Shown one piece after another: positions 1 through 4,729 of a stretch of 5,755 nt of DNA. This stretch comes from Planctomycetales bacterium. GTDB lineage: Bacteria > Planctomycetota > Planctomycetia > Pirellulales > Thermoguttaceae. Positions within the stretch are counted from its first letter, which is position 1. Every line of letters starts with the position of its first letter. The stretch is from positions 1 to 5,755 of the forward strand of contig SKJM01000470.1 of the NCBI GenBank assembly GCA_007122045.1, in the 5' to 3' direction. Made by a program: the position numbers and the translations under genes. The notes beneath the pieces are model-generated. The model searched no databases. It saw only the letters and a program-made list of their open reading frames with translations, and was not told where the DNA came from.

Positions 1-1
1 G

Positions 2-496
2 GTGGTCGGCGACGCCCCCTTGATGCAGCCCGAATCGATCGCCGCCCTGTTGGCCGAGTACGACCGGGAGCCGGCCGGCTGTATCCTGGGGACGGTCACC
101 AAGGACGACCCGACCGGCCTGGGCCGAATCCTCCGCAACGCGGAAGGGGAGTTTATCGGTATCGTTGAGGAGAAGGACGCCACCGAGGAGCAGCGCCGCA
201 TCCGCGAAGTCAACATGAGTTATTATGTGTTCGACCCCACGTACCTGCTCCATGCGCTGGACAACCTTCGCAACGACAACGCCCAGCGAGAATACTACCT
301 GACCGACTGCCCGGGCGTGATGATCAACCAGGAGGTCGACGTTCGGGCGTTGAACGTGCTGAGACCCTGCGAGGGGCTTGGAGTGAACACGCCGGAGGAT
401 TTGGCGGCCGTCGAGGCAGTCATGCGGGGCCGCGCCCCGGCCTGCCGAAGCGGGGTGGATGAGACCGTCCGGCCTTGGAAGCACGCCGGCCGCTGA
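2..496 (+). CDS. UDP-N-acetylglucosamine pyrophosphorylase domain protein (GlmU-like), 5' truncated by window edge
   Basis: This is the C-terminal 164 residues of a nucleotidyltransferase related to the N-terminal half of GlmU, which makes UDP-GlcNAc from UTP and GlcNAc-1-phosphate for peptidoglycan and lipopolysaccharide precursors. Visible motifs are GDAPL at residues 3-7 (D4 matches the Mg-binding Asp105 of E. coli GlmU), GRI at 41-43, IVEEKDA at 54-60, VN at 70-71, NAQREYYLTD at 93-102 and GVNTPED at 127-133 (N129 matches the metal ligand Asn227). Spacing between these motifs agrees with E. coli. The reading frame is open at the left edge, so the GTG at position 2 is an internal valine and the true start lies upstream. 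The protein stops 35 residues after N129, so the left-handed beta-helix acetyltransferase half of bifunctional GlmU is absent, and prs follows after 20 bases. The family is clear; the exact sugar substrate is inferred. Confidence 0.85.
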   Translation: MVGDAPLMQPESIAALLAEYDREPAGCILGTVTKDDPTGLGRILRNAEGEFIGIVEEKDATEEQRRIREVNMSYYVFDPTYLLHALDNLRNDNAQREYYLTDCPGVMINQEVDVRALNVLRPCEGLGVNTPEDLAAVEAVMRGRAPACRSGVDETVRPWKHAGR

Positions 497-516
497 ACCA
501 GCCGGCACATGAAACG

Positions 517-1461
517 ATGAATTCGATGAAGATATTTTCCGGTCGCGCCCATCCGGTCCTGGCCCGCAAGGTGTGCGAATACCTGGGGCTGCCGCTGGGG
601 CGCGTGCTGACGGGCAACTTCCCCGACGGCGAAATCTCGTGCAAGATCGACGAGGACGTGCGCGGGCGCGACGTGTTCCTCATCCAGCCGACCTGCCCGC
701 CCGTCAATGAAAACCTGATGGAATTGTTGATCATGATCGACAGTTTCAAGCGGGCGAGCGCGGAGCGGATTACCGCAGTGATTCCCTACTTCGGGTACGC
801 GCGCCAGGACCGGAAGGACGAGGGCCGGGTGCCCATCACCGCCAAATTGGTGGCCAACCTTATCGACCGCGCCGGCGCCGACCGCGTGATGGCCATGGAC
901 CTGCACGCCGCCCAGGTGCAGGGCTTTTTCGACATCCCCCTCGACCACCTCTACGCCGCGCCGGTGATCGACGAGCATATCGAAACCCTCGGCCTCGACC
1001 CCGACAACCTCGTCGTCGTCAGCCCCGACGAAGGCAGCATCAAGAGGGCCATGACTCACCTCCATCGGCTGGGTGGGCAACTGGCCATCATCGACAAGCG
1101 CCGCGCCAGCGCCGAGCACACGCGCCAGCAGCACATCATCGGCGCGGCGGTCGAAGGCAAGACCGCCCTGATCTTCGACGATATGATCAGCACCGGCGGG
1201 TCGATCTGCGGGGCGGTGGAAGTCATGCGTCAGCGGGGCGCCAAGACGATTTATGTGGCGGCCACGCATGGCATCCTGTGCCCGCCCGCGATGGACCGCT
1301 TCACGCAGGCGCCCATCGAGCGGTTGATCCTGACCGATACCATTCCCCTCGGGCCGGGAAAGGACACGTCCCGAATCACCGTCCTTAGTGTCGCCCCTCT
1401 GTTAGGGGAGGCAATCAAGCGCATTCACCGCAACGAATCGGTAAGCCGGCTGTTTGGCTAG
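517..1461 (+). CDS. prs: Ribose-phosphate pyrophosphokinase (PRPP synthetase)
   Basis: The 314-residue enzyme makes PRPP from ribose-5-phosphate and ATP in the cytoplasm, feeding purine, pyrimidine, histidine, tryptophan and NAD synthesis. The length is typical (E. coli about 315). Visible motifs are FPDGE (35-39), ARQDRK (95-100) in the ATP site, RVPITAK (104-110), DLHAAQVQGFFD (128-139) with metal-binding H130, IDKRR (192-196) with catalytic K194 and R196, and the PRPP loop DDMISTGGS (221-229). The ATG at 517 places K5IFSG at the family's normal N-terminus. An ATG at 526 is equally compatible, and the TTG at 475 would add 14 unsupported residues overlapping the previous gene. No strong Shine-Dalgarno is seen before either ATG, so translation may be coupled to the upstream gene, whose stop is 20 bases away. 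The second half of the loop reads STGG rather than the DTGG of E. coli; the catalytic DD is intact. Confidence 0.96.
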   Translation: MNSMKIFSGRAHPVLARKVCEYLGLPLGRVLTGNFPDGEISCKIDEDVRGRDVFLIQPTCPPVNENLMELLIMIDSFKRASAERITAVIPYFGYARQDRKDEGRVPITAKLVANLIDRAGADRVMAMDLHAAQVQGFFDIPLDHLYAAPVIDEHIETLGLDPDNLVVVSPDEGSIKRAMTHLHRLGGQLAIIDKRRASAEHTRQQHIIGAAVEGKTALIFDDMISTGGSICGAVEVMRQRGAKTIYVAATHGILCPPAMDRFTQAPIERLILTDTIPLGPGKDTSRITVLSVAPLLGEAIKRIHRNESVSRLFG

Positions 1462-1490
1462 AAAAAAATGCCCGGCGGGCTTGCATTTTC
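1462..1490 (+). terminator. Candidate Rho-independent (possibly bidirectional) terminator after prs
   Basis: A run of seven A begins directly after the prs stop codon. AAAATGC (1465-1471) is the reverse complement of GCATTTT (1483-1489). Inside, GCCC (1470-1473) can pair with GGGC (1477-1480). The GC core with an A-rich left flank and a T-rich right flank resembles a short terminator that could work on either strand. The T-run is interrupted (TTGCATTTT) and the stem is short, so the call is tentative. Confidence 0.4.
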
Positions 1491-1672
1491 CGTGGATGAG
1501 GGGAAAATGGCAGGATTCGGGTTGGTGTCCCGGGGGCGTCCTGCGGGCCGCCGGAGTCGGGAAGAGTGGGCTCGAATACGTAACGCTTTACCTGGAAAGT
1601 ACTTATGACCGCCGCCGGCGGCCGGACCCCTCACAAGGGCTGCCCCCGGGTGAACGGCTTGCCACATCGTCG

Positions 1673-1677
1673 AGGGG
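1673..1677 (+). promoter_or_regulatory. Ribosome binding site deciding the rplY start
   Basis: AGGGG lies 5 bases before the ATG at 1683. It supports that start over the in-frame ATG at 1605, which has its own weaker GGAAAG (1594-1599 region) but would add 26 residues with no counterpart in the L25 family. Confidence 0.7.
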
Positions 1678-1682
1678 TTTCG

Positions 1683-2309
1683 ATGACGGAAGAACTGAAT
1701 GTGCAGGTTCGCAAGGAACACGGGAAACGCCGGAATCGGCGGATGCGCAAGGCCGGTACGATCCCCGCCGTGCTCTACGGCCACGGCGAGGCGACCGTAT
1801 CGCTTGCCATAGCTGCCGATGCCTTCGAGGCGGTCCTGCGCCATGGCGCCCGCATGGTCAACCTGGCAGGGGGGGTGCGGCAGTCGGCGTTGATCCGCGA
1901 TATCCAGTGGGACACCTGGGGCAGCGAGGTGCTCCATGTCGACTTCACCCGCGTCTCCGCCGAGGAAAAGGTCGAGGTCCAAGTGGGACTGGAGCTGCGC
2001 GGGGAGGCACCGGGGTCCCGCGAGGGGGGGAATGTCGAGCAGTTGCTGCACGAACTGAGCATCGTCTGCCCGGCTGCCGGAGTGCCGGAAAAGATCGAGG
2101 TGGTAGTGAATACCCTGAACCTGGGCGACTCGATCACCGTGGCCGACCTGGAACTGCCCTCCGGCGCCACGGCCGTGGCCGCGCCGGAGGAAGTGGTGGT
2201 TCAGTGCGTCGAGCCCATGGAAATGCCCGAAGAAGAAATGGCCGAAGCCGAGGCCGGCGAACCCGAGGTGATCGGCGAAAAGCGAGAGGAGGAATCCGGC
2301 GAGGAGTAA
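1683..2309 (+). CDS. rplY: 50S ribosomal protein L25, general stress protein CTC type
   Basis: The 208-residue protein binds 5S rRNA in the large ribosomal subunit. It is the long two-domain TL5/CTC form rather than the 94-residue E. coli form. Residues 1-91 are the L25 domain, with KEHGKRRNRRMRKAGTIPAVLYG (11-33, the conserved G-R-LR-G-PAVLYG pattern) and LHVDF (84-88). Residues 92-175 are the beta-rich TL5 C-terminal domain (KVEVQVGLELRGEAPG, then the LPSG turn at 158-161). Residues 176-208 form a glutamate-rich tail with 15 Glu in 33 residues, probably disordered. The start is set by AGGGG five bases upstream and by alignment to the family's short N-terminus. pth follows after 24 bases, the usual rplY-pth pairing. 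The 221-base gap from prs suggests an own promoter, but I could not identify convincing -35/-10 boxes. Confidence 0.94.
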   Translation: MTEELNVQVRKEHGKRRNRRMRKAGTIPAVLYGHGEATVSLAIAADAFEAVLRHGARMVNLAGGVRQSALIRDIQWDTWGSEVLHVDFTRVSAEEKVEVQVGLELRGEAPGSREGGNVEQLLHELSIVCPAAGVPEKIEVVVNTLNLGDSITVADLELPSGATAVAAPEEVVVQCVEPMEMPEEEMAEAEAGEPEVIGEKREEESGEE

Positions 2310-2333
2310 CCGGCCACGCCACGGGGAAGTCCG

Positions 2334-2891
2334 ATGAAGTTGGTCGTGGGGCTGGGCAATCCGGGAAAGCGCTACCAAGGCACCCGCCACAACGTCGGCT
2401 ATGCCGTGCTGGCGGAGCTGGGGCGCCGCTTCGGTGCCGGGACCCCGAAAGCGAAGTTTCACGGCGAAGTGCTCGACGCCGACCTCCAGGGCGTCCGCGC
2501 CCTGTTGCTCAGCCCGACCACGTATATGAACCGCAGCGGTTTGAGCGTGCAGGCCGCCCGCGCGTTCTACAAGATCCCGGAAGACGATATATTGGTTATT
2601 TGCGACGACTTGAACCTGCCGGTGGCCAAACTGCGGATTCGCCGGGGGGGATCGTCCGGCGGGCAGAAGGGGCTCGAAGACATCATCCGACGCCTGGGCA
2701 CCGACCAGTTTCCCCGGTTGCGGATCGGAATTGGAGGCCCCGCCGGTCCGGGCGATGCGGTCGGCCACGTGCTCGGTCGAATGTCGTCCGAGGAACGTGA
2801 ACTGGTCGAACAAGCCGTGCAAGACGGCGCCGATGCCGCGGCCGTGTGGGCGCGCGAGGGTATCGACGCCTGTATGAATCGCTACAATTAG
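2334..2891 (+). CDS. pth: Peptidyl-tRNA hydrolase
   Basis: The 185-residue cytoplasmic esterase releases tRNA from peptidyl-tRNA that drops off stalled ribosomes. Length fits the bacterial Pth family (E. coli 194). The N-terminus KLVVGLGNPGKRYQGTRHNVGY contains N9 and catalytic H19 (E. coli N10, H20). TYMNRSG (63-69) carries the conserved Met-Asn pair, and DDLNLP (91-96) carries D91, equivalent to catalytic Asp93. GGSSGGQKGLEDII (105-118) and RLRIGIGGP (128-136) complete the fold. In the GGHNGL motif of most family members this protein has GGQKGL, so the substrate-binding Asn114 of E. coli is K112 here. Start ATG is preceded by GGGGA with 6 bases spacing. The gene lies 24 bases after rplY and is probably cotranscribed and functionally linked to translation quality control. 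Identity is secure despite the altered motif. Confidence 0.96.
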   Translation: MKLVVGLGNPGKRYQGTRHNVGYAVLAELGRRFGAGTPKAKFHGEVLDADLQGVRALLLSPTTYMNRSGLSVQAARAFYKIPEDDILVICDDLNLPVAKLRIRRGGSSGGQKGLEDIIRRLGTDQFPRLRIGIGGPAGPGDAVGHVLGRMSSEERELVEQAVQDGADAAAVWAREGIDACMNRYN

Positions 2892-2904
2892 GTCCATTCG
2901 ACAA

Positions 2905-2937
2905 AGTAGCCGACGCGTGCCGTCCGCCGTCGCTACT
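2905..2937 (+). promoter_or_regulatory. Hairpin in the rpsF leader
   Basis: AGTAGC (2905-2910) and, after one bulged C, GACG (2912-2915) pair with CGTC (2928-2931) and GCTACT (2932-2937), giving 10 base pairs with a 12-base loop that contains CCG. The octamer GTCCATTC occurs on both sides (2892-2899 and 2943-2950). No T-run follows, so it is not an obvious terminator. Its position 38 bases before the rpsF start allows a role in autoregulation or RNA processing; this is inference. Confidence 0.4.
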
Positions 2938-2962
2938 GTGGAGTCCATTCCCAGCCGTTAGA

Positions 2963-2967
2963 AGGAG
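2963..2967 (+). promoter_or_regulatory. Ribosome binding site deciding the TTG start of rpsF
   Basis: AGGAG within GAAGGAGT sits 7 bases before TTG at 2975. It is the strongest Shine-Dalgarno in this gap and justifies the non-ATG start. Confidence 0.8.
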
Positions 2968-2974
2968 TAACACT

Positions 2975-3427
2975 TTGGCTGAAAACGTCTACGAGGGCAT
3001 GTTTATCCTCGAATCGAACCAGTACGGTCGCGACCCGGGCGGCGTATCGGGCCAAATCGCCAAGATGCTCGAAGAGGCCGGCGGGTCGGTCATGGTCAGT
3101 CGTTTGTGGGAAGAACGCCGCCTGGCATATCCCATCAAGGGGCACCGAAAGGGCACCTACTGGCTAACCTATTTCCGCCTCGACGGCTCGCGCTTGACCG
3201 GAATCCAACGGCAATGCGAACTGAGCGACACGATCCTGCGGAGCCTGTTTCTGAAGGTCGACCCGCGAATTGTGGACGCCTTGGTCGAGCACGCCGTGGC
3301 CGGCCGAGCCCAGGCCGCCGAAGGGGAGGGTCCGACGGAAGAGAAGCCGGCCGACCAGAATGACCAGGAGGGTGGAGAGCCGGAAACGCCGGTGGGCGCC
3401 GCCGCCGAAGACGATTCCGGCGATTAG
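2975..3427 (+). CDS. rpsF: 30S ribosomal protein S6
   Basis: The 150-residue protein is a small-subunit component that binds 16S rRNA as a heterodimer with S18. The S6 domain covers about residues 1-103: YEGMFILE (6-13, first beta strand), a helix around 21-36, [23 protein letters not shown] (45-67, the conserved RRLAYPI-G-Y core) and [15 protein letters not shown] (82-96). Residues 107-150 are a poorly conserved tail with 13 acidic and only two basic residues, longer than in E. coli S6. The TTG start is chosen because of AGGAG seven bases upstream and because the next ATG (2999) would remove the first beta strand. The frame is open further upstream, but nothing there resembles S6. It is 83 bases from pth and 112 bases from ssb, the latter gap occupied by a palindromic repeat. 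The expected partner gene rpsR is not in the window. Confidence 0.94.
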   Translation: MAENVYEGMFILESNQYGRDPGGVSGQIAKMLEEAGGSVMVSRLWEERRLAYPIKGHRKGTYWLTYFRLDGSRLTGIQRQCELSDTILRSLFLKVDPRIVDALVEHAVAGRAQAAEGEGPTEEKPADQNDQEGGEPETPVGAAAEDDSGD

Positions 3428-3436
3428 TGGGCGGGT

Positions 3437-3504
3437 GGGGACCGTCCCGTTTTCCGGCCGGGCAGCGACCGGCAGCCGCGCGGCCGGAAAACGCGACTGT
3501 CCCC
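3437..3504. repeat. Long imperfect palindrome (REP/MITE-like) between rpsF and ssb
   Basis: The arms 3437-3460 and 3481-3504 are 24 bases each and reverse-complementary at 22 of 24 positions, separated by a 20-base loop that contains GGCAGC twice (3461-3466, 3471-3476). The outer ends read GGGGAC and GTCCCC, and the inner ends are GTTTTCCGGCCG and CGGCCGGAAAAC. It contains no gene. A degenerate direct copy of part of the left arm (CCGTCCCCCGTGTTCC, 3510-3525) follows just before the ssb Shine-Dalgarno. Such GTCCC-ended palindromes are, from memory, scattered in planctomycete genomes. Mobile origin is inferred and no transposase is present here. Confidence 0.8.
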
Positions 3505-3525
3505 TTCAGCCGTCCCCCGTGTTCC

Positions 3526-3535
3526 AGGGAGGAAG
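3526..3535 (+). promoter_or_regulatory. Strong ribosome binding site of ssb
   Basis: AGGGAGGAAG contains GGAGG with 7 bases to the ATG at 3540. It fixes the ssb start, since the frame is open upstream through the palindromic repeat. Confidence 0.8.
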
Positions 3536-3539
3536 CCAC

Positions 3540-4010
3540 ATGGCTAGCTACAACCGAGTGATTCTGATGGGCAACCTGACCCGCGACCCCGAACTCCGCT
3601 ACATTGCCAGCGGCACCGCGGTGACCGACGTGGGGTTGGCGGTGAACGATCGCCGCAAGAACGCCAATGGAGAATGGGTCGAGGAGACCCAGTTTATCGA
3701 CGTTACCCTATGGGGGCGGACGGCCGAGGTGGCCAGCGAGTACCTCAGCAAGGGCCGTCCGGTGCTCATCGAAGGCCGCTTGAAGTACGATACCTGGGAG
3801 ACCCGCGAGGGCGAGAAGCGGTCGAAGTTGCGGGTGGTGGGCGAACGCATGCAGATGCTCGGCTCGCGCGGCGGAGAAGGCGGGGGTGGCGGGGGCGGCC
3901 CCCGCGCCGGCGGCACCCGCGAGTCGGCCTATAGCGAAGCGGCCCCCGAACCCGACCCGTACGAAGCCGCGCCGCAGGACCCCTCCGGCGGCGACGATAT
4001 CCCTTTCTGA
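3540..4010 (+). CDS. ssb: Single-stranded DNA-binding protein
   Basis: The 156-residue protein coats single-stranded DNA at replication forks and repair sites and recruits partner proteins through its C-terminal tip. Residues 1-107 form the OB fold: [19 protein letters not shown] (3-21), [11 protein letters not shown] (26-36), [30 protein letters not shown] (52-81) and [12 protein letters not shown] (96-107). Residues 108-149 are a flexible linker with a run of glycines (114-120). The tip GGDDIPF (150-156) matches the acidic interaction motif of bacterial SSB. The start is fixed by a strong Shine-Dalgarno and by MASYNRVIL, the usual N-terminus. Length is slightly below E. coli SSB (178), with the difference in the linker. 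rplI follows after 22 bases. Its link to dnaB downstream matches its role at the replication fork. Confidence 0.97.
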   Translation: MASYNRVILMGNLTRDPELRYIASGTAVTDVGLAVNDRRKNANGEWVEETQFIDVTLWGRTAEVASEYLSKGRPVLIEGRLKYDTWETREGEKRSKLRVVGERMQMLGSRGGEGGGGGGGPRAGGTRESAYSEAAPEPDPYEAAPQDPSGGDDIPF

Positions 4011-4032
4011 TCCTTGAAACAGCGCGTATTCC

Positions 4033-4608
4033 ATGGCAAAAACAACGTCTTCCCCGAAACAACGAATCCCCCATCGCAGCAAGCGCCTCCGCAAGGGACC
4101 GCACGGCGGCATCGAACTGCTCCTGGTACATCCGGTCGAGAACCTGGGACAACAGGGCGACGTGGTCGAGGTGCGGCCCGGTTACGCCCACAACTACCTG
4201 CTCCCCCAGGGCCTGGCGACCATCGCCTCGGAGCACCACAAGCGCATGGTGGAAAAGCACCGGGCCCAATTGGCCGCCGTGGAAAAGGCGCGCCGGGCCG
4301 ACTTCAAACGCCGGGCCGACGAGATCGCCCGGCAAAGCATTACCATTGAAGCCAACGCGAACGACGAGGGCCACCTGTACGGATCGGTCGGCGCCGCCGA
4401 GATCGCCGCCGCCCTGCGGCGCGCGAACATCAGCGTGCAGCCCGAACAGGTCAGGCTCAAGGGACCGTTGAAGGAACTCGGGCTTTACACGATCGCCATC
4501 CATCTGGCCCAAGACGTCGACACCGACCTGAAGGTGTGGGTCGTGCCGTCGGTGACCCGGGAGTCGGCGGGCGATTCGGCGGGCGAGTCGGCGGGCGAGT
4601 CGGCTTAG
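4033..4608 (+). CDS. rplI: 50S ribosomal protein L9, with N-terminal basic extension and C-terminal repeat tail
   Basis: The 191-residue protein is a large-subunit protein near the L1 stalk (E. coli L9 is 149). Residues 1-26 are a basic extension (nine K/R/H between 3 and 21) absent from the E. coli protein. Residues 27-64 are the N-domain, with IELLLVHPVENLGQQGDVV and the hallmark RPGYAHNYLLPQGLA (48-62). Residues 65-102 form the long charged connecting helix. Residues 103-174 are the C-terminal rRNA-binding domain (DEGHLYGSVGAAEIAAAL, 111-128). Residues 177-191 are four-residue repeats of ESAG type encoded by a 12-base DNA repeat. ATG at 4033 is chosen because no other start codon lies close to the L9 domain. 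It has no strong Shine-Dalgarno, but ssb ends 22 bases upstream, so coupling is likely. Planctomycete L9 proteins, as I recall them, often carry a similar extension. Confidence 0.95.
   Translation: MAKTTSSPKQRIPHRSKRLRKGPHGGIELLLVHPVENLGQQGDVVEVRPGYAHNYLLPQGLATIASEHHKRMVEKHRAQLAAVEKARRADFKRRADEIARQSITIEANANDEGHLYGSVGAAEIAAALRRANISVQPEQVRLKGPLKELGLYTIAIHLAQDVDTDLKVWVVPSVTRESAGDSAGESAGESA
4561..4608 (+). repeat. 12-base tandem repeat at the 3' end of rplI
   Basis: Three full units, GAGTCGGCGGGC (4561-4572), GATTCGGCGGGC (4573-4584) and GAGTCGGCGGGC (4585-4596), are followed by a fourth that begins GAGTCGGC and then reads into the TAG stop (4597-4608). The unit is in frame, so copy-number change would lengthen or shorten the L9 tail by four residues without a frameshift. 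Confidence 0.9.
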
Positions 4609-4635
4609 CGCCGCGGCGGAGAGTAGGGTACCATC

Positions 4636-4694
4636 ACGTAGGACGGACGTTCCTGTCGGTCGTTAGAACGTAGGACGGACATGCCTGTCCGTCG
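4636..4694. repeat. Two direct copies of a 27-base hairpin-forming repeat upstream of dnaB
   Basis: Copies at 4636-4662 and 4668-4694 agree at 24 of 27 positions and share the first 13 bases, ACGTAGGACGGAC. Each is itself an inverted repeat. In the second copy GACGGACA (4674-4681) pairs perfectly with TGTCCGTC (4686-4693) around a TGCC loop. In the first, GACGGACG (4642-4649) and TGTCGGTC (4654-4661) pair with one mismatch and one G-U. The GTAGGACGGAC-CCTGTCCGTC pattern resembles a dispersed repeat I recall from planctomycete genomes. No terminator T-run follows, and nothing in the repeat is coding. Confidence 0.85.
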
Positions 4695-4729
4695 CCGGGA
4701 ATGTCACGGAGCAAGGAGCACGGAAGGTC

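Noticed and set aside
295..1269. A 324-codon minus-strand frame opposite prs
   Set aside because: It is antisense to a fully conserved Prs and shows low-complexity composition without any family signature.
1481..1509. A sigma-70 promoter with TTGCAT as -35 box after prs
   Set aside because: At 17-base spacing the -10 position reads AAAATG, matching TATAAT at only two positions, so the call is not supported.
1605..1682. An extended rplY start at the in-frame ATG 1605
   Set aside because: The added 26 residues do not resemble any L25 N-terminus and a better-placed Shine-Dalgarno serves 1683; it is kept only as an alternative.
1454..2800. A 448-codon plus-strand frame overlapping rplY and pth
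   Set aside because: It is the shifted frame of both genes, is extremely Arg/Gly-rich, and has no motif; the overlapping frames encode clear L25 and Pth.
1458..2948. A 496-codon open frame on the minus strand opposite rplY and pth
   Set aside because: It lies antisense to two well-recognised genes, its translation is rich in His, Arg, Gly and Ala with no recognisable domain, and GC-rich third positions readily leave such antisense frames open.
3437..3504. A simple Rho-independent terminator after rpsF
   Set aside because: The stem is long and GC-rich but is not followed by a T-run; ACTGTCCCC continues into C-rich sequence, so a palindromic repeat fits better.
4636..4694. A CRISPR array
   Set aside because: There are only two units, separated by a 5-base gap rather than a spacer of 25-40 bases, and no cas genes are present.
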